From Fibrobacterales bacterium (GTDB taxonomy: Bacteria; Fibrobacterota; Fibrobacteria; Fibrobacterales; Fibrobacteraceae), in the NCBI GenBank assembly GCA_025997455.1, contig BNUP01000062.1, forward strand, positions 1-12,237: 12,237 nucleotides of DNA, written 5' to 3'. Every line of letters begins with the position of its first letter. The first letter of the stretch is position 1. The notes beneath the pieces were generated by a model. The model was not told where the DNA came from. It worked only from the letters and a program-made list of their open reading frames with translations, and ran no database searches. The position numbers and the translations under genes were made by a program. Below are positions 7,309 through 12,237 of this stretch, one piece after another.

Positions 7309-7535
7309 ATGCTAATTTCAGATAGTGCAAAATATATTCAAGCCACTTTGTCCTCAAAATTATTTGAATTTGCCTATAAAACAATATTTTCGAGTATAGA
7401 GTTAGGCGAAAATTGTTATCAATACAATAAACACTCACTGATTAAATTACCTATTCTGAAACCTGACAAAAACATTCAACAACAAATCGAAAACTTATTG
7501 CAAAATAAAGATTTTACTTTTTCAACTGTAGATTC
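7309..7535 (+). pseudogene. Restriction-modification protein remnant (TaqI/Eco57I-like C-terminus)
   Basis: An open frame of 86 codons (to 7569) whose first 75 or so resemble the C-terminal target-recognition end of TaqI/Eco57I-type adenine methylase or restriction-modification proteins. The pattern is SSKLFEF, then IFSSIELGENCYQYNKHSLIKLPI, then a Gln/Glu-rich helix. In those families the same order LNSKL...GxGYQYNKxxLxxIPI precedes the end of the protein. No methylase catalytic domain (NPPY) or nuclease is present upstream. Sequence 5' of 7309 belongs to an IS3 remnant on the other strand, so this is a truncated leftover. The last dozen residues are encoded by a palindromic repeat and are not part of the original protein. 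There is no ribosome-binding site. Confidence 0.55.
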
Positions 7536-7571
7536 TGCGACTGCCGTGCAGAATGACGGTGCAGAATGATG
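7532..7571 (-). repeat. GTCATT-type palindromic repeat, copy B, with 13-bp tandem
   Basis: Inverted repeat ATTCTGC (7532-7538) and GCAGAAT (7548-7554), with GTCATT at its edge on the minus strand. Overlapping it, a 13-bp unit GTGCAGAATGACG is repeated in tandem at 7546-7558 and 7559-7571 with one change. It supplies the artificial C-terminus of the preceding remnant ORF. Confidence 0.6.
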
Positions 7572-7618
7572 ACTTTTTCACCACTCTCCACTTTACTCTT
7601 TCAACTCTTGCACCGCCG

Positions 7619-7671
7619 AATTCTCCACACCCCACACCCTACACCCCATACCCCAACTTTCTACCTTCCCC
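7619..7671 (+). promoter_or_regulatory. G-free, C-rich leader before glyS
   Basis: Fifty-three consecutive bases contain no G and consist largely of CACACCCC/TACACCCC-like runs ending three bases before the glyS ATG. No Shine-Dalgarno sequence is present, unlike the AAGGAG-type sites of the transporter genes. Such a leader would be unstructured and could be read by ribosomal protein S1, or it may be a low-complexity insertion. No clear promoter is recognisable between 7572 and 7674. Confidence 0.5.
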
Positions 7672-7674
7672 GTT

Positions 7675-9075
7675 ATGGCAAAAAAAGTTCAAGATGCATT
7701 AAAAGATTTGGTTTCGCTTTGCAAACGGCGTGGGATAATTTTTCCAGGTTCGGAGATTTATGACGGCTTGGCAAATACTTGGGATTACGGTCCCTACGGC
7801 GTGGAATTGAAACGCAATATAAAGGATTTGTGGTGGAAAAAATTTGTGGCGAGCAGAGCCGATATTGTGGGTCTCGATTCTTCAATTTTATTAAATCCAA
7901 AAGTTTGGGAGGCGAGCGGGCATGTCGGGAATTTCAGCGATCCGTTGGTGGATTGCAAAGTGTGTCGCGAGCGGGCGCGTGCAGACCATTTGTTGGAAGA
8001 TAAATTGGGAGCGGGTGCGGTTGCAGGGAAAAATTTTGCGGAAATTGCCGAGATGATGAAAGAGAACGGCATTCAGTGTCCCAAGTGCGGAAGTAAAGAT
8101 TGGACGGAGCCGCGCTCGTTTAATTTAATGTTCAAAACGGAAATCGGTGTGGTTGAAGGAACGGGAAATCAGGTGTATCTGCGACCGGAAACCGCGCAAG
8201 GCATTTTTATCAATTTCAAAAATATAGCGGATAACTGCCGCCAAAAAATTCCGTTCGGAGTTGGGCAAATCGGAAAGAGTTTTCGCAACGAAATTACGCC
8301 GGGCAATTTTATTTTTCGCACGCGCGAGTTTGAACAAATGGAAATGGAGTTTTTTTGCAAGCCCGGAACGGAGCAGGATTGGTATAAATATTGGAAAGAA
8401 TATTGTATGCAATGGCTTGGCGAAATTGGATTGCGCACCGAAAAATTGCGCATTCGCGAACATGCAAAAGAGGAACTATCGCACTATTCCAACGGCACGA
8501 GCGATATTGAATATGAGTTTCCGTTTGGTTGGGGTGAGTTGTGGGGTATTGCCTCGCGAACAAATTTTGACCTAACTCAGCACTCTAAATTTTCGGGTTC
8601 CGATTTGCGTTATCACGATAAAGTTGCAAACGAAAAATATATTCCTTTTGTGATTGAACCCGCGCTCGGAGTCGATAGATTATTGCTCTCAATTTTATGC
8701 GATGCATACGAAGTTGAAAAAATCGAAAACAGCGAAGACAGATCCGTGTTCCATTTTCATCCGAGCATTGCACCCGTGAAAGCCGCGATTTTGCCTCTGT
8801 CAAAAGACGAAGAATTGATGTCTGTGGCGAATAATCTTTATCGCGATTTGTTGAAAAAATTCCCCGTTGAATACGATGAAACGCAGAGCATTGGGAAACG
8901 CTACCGCCGTCAAGACGAAATCGGAACGCCTTATTGCATAACCATTGATTTTGGCACAGTTGGGCGCGATACACCCGATAAAAAAGATTTGGTTACCATA
9001 AGGGAACGCGACAGTATGAAACAGGAAATTGTCCGCTTAGATGATGTGAAAAATTGGTTGTCTGCCAAGTTGTGA
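7675..9075 (+). CDS. glyS: Glycyl-tRNA synthetase, dimeric alpha2 (eukaryote/archaea-like) type
   Basis: A 466-aa class II aminoacyl-tRNA synthetase that charges tRNA-Gly in the cytoplasm. The N-terminus shows the family block LCKRRGIIFPGSEIYDGL (15-32) and NTWDYGPYGVELKRN (34-48). Zinc-type pairs C94-x2-C97 and C135-x2-C138 are present. Class II motif 2 has FRNEI (203-207) followed by FRTREFEQMEMEFF, and motif 3 has EPALGVDR (328-335). The anticodon-binding domain begins near 368 with VKAAILPL. Length and motifs are complete, so it should be active. This single-chain type is distinct from the alpha2beta2 enzyme of E. coli. The start is supported by alignment to the family N-terminus, although no Shine-Dalgarno is visible. 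It heads a cluster with a small membrane protein and birA. Confidence 0.97.
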   Translation: MAKKVQDALKDLVSLCKRRGIIFPGSEIYDGLANTWDYGPYGVELKRNIKDLWWKKFVASRADIVGLDSSILLNPKVWEASGHVGNFSDPLVDCKVCRERARADHLLEDKLGAGAVAGKNFAEIAEMMKENGIQCPKCGSKDWTEPRSFNLMFKTEIGVVEGTGNQVYLRPETAQGIFINFKNIADNCRQKIPFGVGQIGKSFRNEITPGNFIFRTREFEQMEMEFFCKPGTEQDWYKYWKEYCMQWLGEIGLRTEKLRIREHAKEELSHYSNGTSDIEYEFPFGWGELWGIASRTNFDLTQHSKFSGSDLRYHDKVANEKYIPFVIEPALGVDRLLLSILCDAYEVEKIENSEDRSVFHFHPSIAPVKAAILPLSKDEELMSVANNLYRDLLKKFPVEYDETQSIGKRYRRQDEIGTPYCITIDFGTVGRDTPDKKDLVTIRERDSMKQEIVRLDDVKNWLSAKL

Positions 9076-9079
9076 TTTT

Positions 9080-9295
9080 ATGAATGTTAATGGAGTAGTT
9101 GTGCCACCAATTTTTGCAGTTATTGCTGCGGTCGGTGCAACGCTTTTTGTTGTTCTGGTTTTGTGGGTTATTTTGAACATAGAAGAAAAAATTGAAGAAA
9201 TTGAAGAGTCCGATGATGAGGCTGCAAACGAACCTTTGAGTAAGCGCGAGTTAAAGTTGAAAATTTTGAAGGAAAAGAAAGCGGCGGGGAAATAA
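9080..9295 (+). CDS. Small single-pass membrane protein, hypothetical
   Basis: A 71-aa protein not assigned to a family. It has a short polar N-terminus, one strongly hydrophobic segment at about 9-33 (many Val, Ala, Leu, Ile) and then a highly charged tail. The tail has an acidic, coiled-coil-like stretch IEEKIEEIEESDDE (34-47) followed by a basic Lys-rich end. The tail is probably cytoplasmic by the positive-inside rule, though the charges are mixed. It begins four bases after the glyS stop and ends three bases before the birA start, so it is very likely co-transcribed and translationally coupled. No Shine-Dalgarno of its own is evident. The compact fit between two housekeeping genes supports reality despite the small size. 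Confidence 0.75.
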   Translation: MNVNGVVVPPIFAVIAAVGATLFVVLVLWVILNIEEKIEEIEESDDEAANEPLSKRELKLKILKEKKAAGK

Positions 9296-9298
9296 AAA

Positions 9299-10024
9299 TT
9301 GGTATTGGGCGATCCGACAATTCGTTTTGCAGAATGCGAAAGCACGCATAAATATATGCACGCTAATTTTGAAAATTTGCAGGCGGGAACGGTTGTGATT
9401 GCAGATTATCAAAGCGGCGGAACGGGCAGGCATAATCGTTCTTGGATTGCACCAAAAGGAAAAAATTTATCGTTTAACATTTTGTTGCCAACCGATAATT
9501 TGCAGGCAAAATTTTATGCTCCCGTGACTCAAGTTGCCGCTATTACACTTGCACAGATTTTGCGAAAGAATGGAATTAACGCGACCGTGAAATGGCCTAA
9601 TGATATTTTAGTGGAGAAAAAGAAAATTTGCGGAATAATTTCGGAATTGCTCGGAGTTGGCAGGAAGGCGATTTCTCTCGGTATAGGGTTGAATGTGAAT
9701 ACTCCTGCAGAGGATTTGCTCGGTATTGACAGACCCGTTACAAGTATGTTTATTGAGAGTAGCGTTGAATGGAACAGAGATGAATTGCTCGCTGAATTTT
9801 TAACTGATTTTGCAAAAAATTTTGAGCGGCTCGTTCGTGACGGATTATCTCCTTTTATTGAGGAGTGGAGCAGAATGGGAAATTTTGTTGGAGTTAAAGC
9901 ACGCCTGGTTGAAGGTTCATTATCTTTGGAAGGTGTTATTGAATCCGTGCAAATCGATGGTTCTTTACTCTTTAAAACTGCCGATGGATTAAAAAATATT
10001 TGGTCGGGTGATTTGCTGTTGTAA
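9299..10024 (+). CDS. birA: Biotin--[acetyl-CoA-carboxylase] ligase, monofunctional
   Basis: A 241-aa biotin-protein ligase that activates biotin to biotinyl-AMP and attaches it to carboxyl carrier proteins. The nucleotide/biotin loop reads GGTGRHNRSWIAP (40-52); the usual second and third Gly/Arg of GRGRRGR are altered. KWPND (98-102) and GIGLNVN (128-134) are intact, and a C-terminal BPL_C-like beta-barrel with GVIESVQIDGSLLFKT follows at about 212-227. It lacks the N-terminal winged helix of E. coli BirA, so it is a class I enzyme without repressor function. The start is a TTG at 9299, three bases after the preceding stop, with a GGGG run upstream. A second TTG six bases on is possible. 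It is the third gene of the glyS cluster. Confidence 0.92.
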   Translation: MVLGDPTIRFAECESTHKYMHANFENLQAGTVVIADYQSGGTGRHNRSWIAPKGKNLSFNILLPTDNLQAKFYAPVTQVAAITLAQILRKNGINATVKWPNDILVEKKKICGIISELLGVGRKAISLGIGLNVNTPAEDLLGIDRPVTSMFIESSVEWNRDELLAEFLTDFAKNFERLVRDGLSPFIEEWSRMGNFVGVKARLVEGSLSLEGVIESVQIDGSLLFKTADGLKNIWSGDLLL

Positions 10025-10169
10025 TATTTTTCAATTGCATTGTTCAAGCATTTTAATAGATGCAGATTCATTTGTTTTGAGTCAATGAAAAATAAAACTT
10101 TCGGCTGATTATTGTTTTGCCTTTTCTCGCTTATATAACAAGTGAGTGCGAATGAAAAATTTTTAAAAA
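10025..10169. other. Intergenic region between birA and the accessory unit
   Basis: No ORF with coding character is present. A seven-pair hairpin CTCGCTT/AAGTGAG (about 10128-10148, one G-U) has no clear T run after it, so it is at best a weak terminator candidate. The last 30 bases are almost pure A/T and lead into the repeated promoter. Confidence 0.5.
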
Positions 10170-10296
10170 TATTTGACAAACCTCAAAAACTTTTCTATAT
10201 TTGAGTGTAGAAATTTGTTGAGGTTGAATGCGTTCTTTATTTTCAGTGTTGTTTTTTGCGGTTAGTTCGTTTGCAGGACTTTCAGTTCAGTCGTTA
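10170..10296 (+). repeat. 127-bp direct repeat, copy 1 (promoter + RBS + signal-peptide start)
   Basis: Bases 10170-10296 are identical to 12111-12237, an offset of 1941 bases. The left edge is sharp: 10169 is A whereas 12110 is C. The right edge of copy 2 is the window end, so the true repeat may be longer. The block contains a complete promoter, a leader with GAGG, and the first 23 codons of a secreted protein. Confidence 0.97.
10173..10201 (+). promoter_or_regulatory. Near-consensus promoter TTGACA-N17-TATATT (copy 1)
   Basis: TTGACA at 10173-10178 and TATATT at 10196-10201, separated by 17 bases, predict transcription from about 10208 and a 20-nt leader carrying GAGG five bases before the ATG at 10228. 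It is the strongest housekeeping-type promoter visible in the window and would drive the accessory unit 10228-12015. Confidence 0.75.
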
Positions 10297-10509
10297 GAGT
10301 CCTCTTTGCAAAGTCAAAATCTCTCCATTCCAAGAATACAATTCATTAACAATTCGCAAGAAAATATAAACGGTTTCACTGCATACTATTATTTCACATC
10401 AACAGAACCGAATCCTGTTTTTGAATCCTACGATTTAAGGGGCGGTAATGGCTCGGTTGAGCATTTGGGCGGAGTAAATTATAGAGTTAAGTATAATTAT
10501 TGTTTTTAA
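10228..10509 (+). CDS. Short secreted protein, possibly truncated beta-rich module
   Basis: A 93-aa protein. The Sec signal peptide is MRSLFSVLFFAVSSFA (basic Arg2, hydrophobic core, likely cleavage after Ala16). The mature part has the pattern IPRIQFINNSQENINGFTAYYYF, then SVEHLGGVNYRVKYNY. The alternating aromatic and polar residues suggest a beta-sandwich like the carbohydrate-binding-type modules of FCB secreted enzymes, whose first half looks similar. The frame stops right after RVKYNYCF, where such a module would normally continue, so this could be a truncated gene. Neither other frame continues it recognisably. GAGG five bases upstream fixes the start. Its first 23 codons and promoter recur exactly at the end of the window. 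Function unknown. Confidence 0.65.
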   Translation: MRSLFSVLFFAVSSFAGLSVQSLESSLQSQNLSIPRIQFINNSQENINGFTAYYYFTSTEPNPVFESYDLRGGNGSVEHLGGVNYRVKYNYCF

Positions 10510-10542
10510 TGCGGTTATGAAAGTGCTTTTTGGATAGAAAAT

Positions 10543-11130
10543 ATGAATATTACCGAAAAAATTATAATTTGCATTTTATATTCTATTGTAATTTCTTGTA
10601 ATGTATATAAATATGACAGAGAATTTTGTCCTCATAAATCAGGTAACTTTGGCAATAACATATATTTTGGAACATACATAAACACAGAACCGGAATATTA
10701 TATAGATTATGATGGCTTTGTGTATTATGCCTATCGCAACATTTTGTATTCCACTGAATTAACTTTAAATAATGATAGTACTTTTTCATTACTTGGAATA
10801 ACTATTAAAGGGAATGATACTATAAAATCACTGAAAGGCAACTTTAAAATTTATCAAGATACCGATTTCGCTTGGTATGTCTTAAAGTTGAATGCAGATT
10901 CTATATATGAAAAAGATATATTAGATACTATAAGCGGGATAGCGAAATTCACGGATTTTAAGGCAAGTGAATATATTCCTTATAGAGATAGTTTGTTGTT
11001 AAATGTAGATACTGTTAAAAATTGTTTTTCTTTGGCAGTAAAAAGCGAACCTACAGGTTTACCTTTTGAATGCAAAGAAACTACTTTAATAGAAATAGAA
11101 ACTAGTAATTTCTGCTTAAAATTTGAATAA
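10543..11130 (+). CDS. Hypothetical lipoprotein, paralogue of the next one
   Basis: A 195-aa predicted lipoprotein of no family I recognise. The signal peptide ends in lipobox VISC (Cys19). The mature protein is rich in Tyr, Asp, Asn and Thr, suggesting a beta-structured surface or periplasmic protein. Cysteines at 29, 161, 177 and 191 match the positions in the lipoprotein at 11208 (27, 156, 169, 181), so two disulfides are plausible. A shared core reads ELTLNNDSTFSLLGI here and ILTLREDSSFSLIGI there. The gene begins 33 bases after the short secreted gene, without a strong ribosome-binding site (only GGATAG nearby), and is markedly AT-rich. Localisation in the outer membrane is inference. 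Confidence 0.8.
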   Translation: MNITEKIIICILYSIVISCNVYKYDREFCPHKSGNFGNNIYFGTYINTEPEYYIDYDGFVYYAYRNILYSTELTLNNDSTFSLLGITIKGNDTIKSLKGNFKIYQDTDFAWYVLKLNADSIYEKDILDTISGIAKFTDFKASEYIPYRDSLLLNVDTVKNCFSLAVKSEPTGLPFECKETTLIEIETSNFCLKFE

Positions 11131-11142
11131 AAAAGGAACAAA

Positions 11143-11205
11143 ATGATACTTGTTAAATACATAGAAATAGTTTTCAATGCTATTTTAGAATTCTTTGCGG
11201 GGTAA
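11143..11205 (+). CDS. Possible 20-aa peptide ORF (leader or remnant)
   Basis: An ATG at 11143 with AAGGA a few bases upstream opens a 20-codon frame encoding a hydrophobic, weakly charged peptide (MILVKYIEIV...EFFAG). It stops with TAA two bases before the next ATG. The GGGG that serves as ribosome-binding site of the downstream lipoprotein lies inside its last codons, so translation of this frame could control or couple to the next gene. The peptide could also be an accidental ORF. No homology recognised. Confidence 0.4.
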   Translation: MILVKYIEIVFNAILEFFAG

Positions 11206-11207
11206 AG

Positions 11208-11798
11208 ATGAAAAAAAATTATCTTTTACTTGCGACATTTCTGTTATTGAACATATCTTGTTCATTTATTACAACACCTTCTTCTTGCGAAGATAGTGCA
11301 AGTGATATAGGAAATGTAAAAGATAAATTGCATTTTGCTACATACTATAGAACTACGAAAGGGCCAGATTCTTTATATAAGGACACATTATACAAGGAAA
11401 TATTGACTTTGAGAGAAGATAGTTCCTTTTCTCTTATTGGAATAAAGACCAACAATGCTACAGAAGACTCTGTGAGAATAGCAGAAGGAAAATTTAGTAT
11501 ATCAGAATCCAAAAAAAATCCAGATGCAGGCTTAACTTTCTCTGTGAAATCTCAAACTAATTTATATAGGGAAAACTCGGATTCTGTTTGGAGAGAATTA
11601 TCTTTCGTGTTTAGTTTCTATGAAAGTTCCGGTGCTAATATCTCAATATCTGATATAAATAATTCAGAAAAATGCTTTTCTTTTGCATCAAGTCATTTTG
11701 ATTCTTTTGCATGCAATCCAACTGTTTTAATTCGCCAAAAAACATTCTGTGAAAATGAAACTTTTGAAGATTCTACTCGCATCAAGATATTTTTTTAG
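11208..11798 (+). CDS. Hypothetical lipoprotein with conserved four-Cys pattern
   Basis: A 196-aa predicted lipoprotein: signal peptide MKKNYLLLATFLLLNISC with lipobox NISC (Cys18). Cysteines at 27, 156, 169 and 181 and the core ILTLREDSSFSLIGI (about 65-79) align with the upstream lipoprotein. So does the shape of the N-terminal HFATYYRT, matching YFGTYINT. Overall identity is low, so the duplication is old or diversifying. GGGG upstream and a two-base gap to the 20-codon ORF set the start. The stop TAG overlaps the AGGAG of the next gene and follows a run of seven T, a possible slippage site. No known family. A surface or periplasmic location is inferred from the lipobox. Confidence 0.82.
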   Translation: MKKNYLLLATFLLLNISCSFITTPSSCEDSASDIGNVKDKLHFATYYRTTKGPDSLYKDTLYKEILTLREDSSFSLIGIKTNNATEDSVRIAEGKFSISESKKNPDAGLTFSVKSQTNLYRENSDSVWRELSFVFSFYESSGANISISDINNSEKCFSFASSHFDSFACNPTVLIRQKTFCENETFEDSTRIKIFF

Positions 11799-11808
11799 GA
11801 GATCTGCA

Positions 11809-12015
11809 ATGAAATCACTCATCGCGTTTTTCGCACTTTCTTTTTCCCTCGCCTTTTCCTCTGAGAACTTTGGCGGAATCGGGCTTGCAGAAGTTTCCGT
11901 TAATACGGGCTTAAATTCTCTCAATTGGGACGGTTCAAATTTGCCAAAAGGAACTTACATAGTCCATTTTGAACACAATGGCAAAATTATCAGTTCTTCG
12001 GCTGTGTTGCATTAG
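11809..12015 (+). CDS. Mini secreted protein: signal peptide joined to a T9SS-like sorting tail
   Basis: A 68-aa protein. Residues 1-17 are a Sec signal peptide (MKSLIAFFALSFSLAFS). From about residue 30 the sequence VSVNTGLNSLNWDGSNLPKG, then TYIVHFEHNGKIISSSAVLH, has the layout of a type A T9SS C-terminal sorting domain. That layout is GxN...D.S.LPxGxYIV followed by a final strand, and it lies exactly at the C-terminus. Only a dozen residues separate the two signals, so there is practically no cargo. The start is chosen at 11809 because AGGAG lies seven bases upstream. A longer in-frame start at 11749 would place the signal peptide internally. It follows the lipoprotein gene by ten bases. 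It could be a genuine small surface peptide or the product of an internal deletion in a larger T9SS substrate. Confidence 0.72.
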   Translation: MKSLIAFFALSFSLAFSSENFGGIGLAEVSVNTGLNSLNWDGSNLPKGTYIVHFEHNGKIISSSAVLH

Positions 12016-12047
12016 TCTCAATCACTCATACGCGTTCACAATTTTAT

Positions 12048-12080
12048 GTCATTCCCGCACAGGCGGGACACCAAGCCGTT
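12048..12080 (+). repeat. GTCATT-type palindromic repeat, copy C
   Basis: GTCATT (12048-12053) leads into the perfect hairpin TCCCGC-ACAG-GCGGGA (12053-12068). This is the common GTCATTCCCGC form of dispersed bacterial repeats. A GC-rich continuation with GCCG/CGGC character follows to about 12085. No T run follows, so it is not a standard terminator, though it lies between the stop of the mini protein and the next promoter. Confidence 0.65.
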
Positions 12081-12113
12081 AGGCGGCCAATTTCCACTCT
12101 GTGTTGTTTCTAT

Positions 12114-12142
12114 TTGACAAACCTCAAAAACTTTTCTATATT
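12114..12142 (+). promoter_or_regulatory. Near-consensus promoter TTGACA-N17-TATATT (copy 2)
   Basis: Exact duplicate of the promoter at 10173: TTGACA at 12114-12119 and TATATT at 12137-12142 with a 17-base spacer. It would transcribe the partial gene starting at 12169. Confidence 0.75.
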
Positions 12143-12168
12143 TGAGTGTAGAAATTTGTTGAGGTTGA

Positions 12169-12237
12169 ATGCGTTCTTTATTTTCAGTGTTGTTTTTTGC
12201 GGTTAGTTCGTTTGCAGGACTTTCAGTTCAGTCGTTA
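12169..12237 (+). CDS. Partial secreted protein, signal-peptide end only
   Basis: The first 23 codons of a gene identical to the start of the 93-aa secreted protein: GAGG, the ATG at 12169 and the signal peptide MRSLFSVLFFAVSSFA followed by seven residues. The frame is still open at the window edge. It could be a second copy of the same short gene, or the same secretion start attached to a different mature protein; the sequence here cannot tell. Confidence 0.8.
   Translation, partial: MRSLFSVLFFAVSSFAGLSVQSL

Larger units (their letters stand above)
12111..12237 (+). repeat. 127-bp direct repeat, copy 2 (runs to window end)
   Basis: Identical over its whole visible length to 10170-10296. 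It starts at a sharp boundary with unrelated upstream sequence and is cut by the end of the window, so its full extent is unknown. Confidence 0.97.

Noticed and set aside
8125..8974. Several minus-strand frames of 84-129 codons.
   Set aside because: All lie antisense to the glyS coding region, which is intact and fully explained.
9529..10179. A 216-codon minus-strand frame opposite birA.
   Set aside because: birA has clear family motifs on the plus strand; the reverse frame has low-complexity Ser/Asn/Lys content and no recognisable domain.
11749..11808. Upstream in-frame start for the sorting-tail mini protein.
   Set aside because: It overlaps the end of the lipoprotein gene and would place the signal peptide internally; the ATG at 11809 has a clear AGGAG.
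12048..12068. Palindrome as an intrinsic terminator for the accessory unit.
   Set aside because: The hairpin is good but no T run follows on the plus strand; it fits a dispersed repeat better.

Overview
The window looks like a chromosomal segment of an AT-rich, Gram-negative bacterium of the Fibrobacterota/Bacteroidota (FCB) side of the tree. The reasons are several lipobox signal peptides, a dimeric alpha2-type glycyl-tRNA synthetase, a TTGACA-N17-TATATT promoter, and a small protein ending in what looks like a type IX secretion (T9SS) C-terminal sorting domain. Placement in Fibrobacterota is inference; no rRNA or species marker is present.

Region 1 (1-284) has no convincing gene. It holds poly-T, poly-A and two long poly-G tracts (15 G; 11 G + T + 28 G) and a small GC-rich stretch that could fold.

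Region 2 (285-6888, minus strand) is one tightly packed operon. In transcription order it encodes a family-5 substrate-binding lipoprotein, two OppB/OppC-type permeases, an OppD-type ATPase with a four-cysteine C-terminal domain, a short OppF-type ATPase, and a DHH/DHHA1 phosphoesterase. The first five form a complete peptide-type ABC importer whose substrate (peptide or oligosaccharide) cannot be settled from the sequence. Spacers are short except for 77 bp before the last ATPase gene, which contains a palindromic repeat.

Region 3 (6889-7674) is a decayed intergenic zone. It has a promoter candidate for the importer, a 60-bp tandem repeat, a GGGGC-type palindrome, a remnant of an IS3-family OrfA on the minus strand, a C-terminal remnant of a TaqI/Eco57I-like restriction-modification protein on the plus strand, another palindrome, and a long G-free C-rich leader in front of glyS.

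Region 4 (7675-10024, plus strand) is a housekeeping cluster: glyS, a 71-aa single-pass membrane protein, and a biotin-protein ligase lacking the DNA-binding domain, separated by 3-4 bp.

Region 5 (10025-12237, plus strand) is an accessory, visibly AT-richer unit. A 127-bp block (promoter, RBS and a 23-codon signal-peptide start) precedes a short secreted protein. Two diverged cysteine-patterned lipoproteins follow, with a 20-codon ORF between them, then a 68-aa protein that is little more than a signal peptide joined to a T9SS-like tail. The same 127-bp block then begins again, identically, and runs exactly to the end of the window. This is the least explained part. It may be a tandemly repeated cassette of secreted or surface proteins, and the way the window ends suggests an assembly break inside the repeat.
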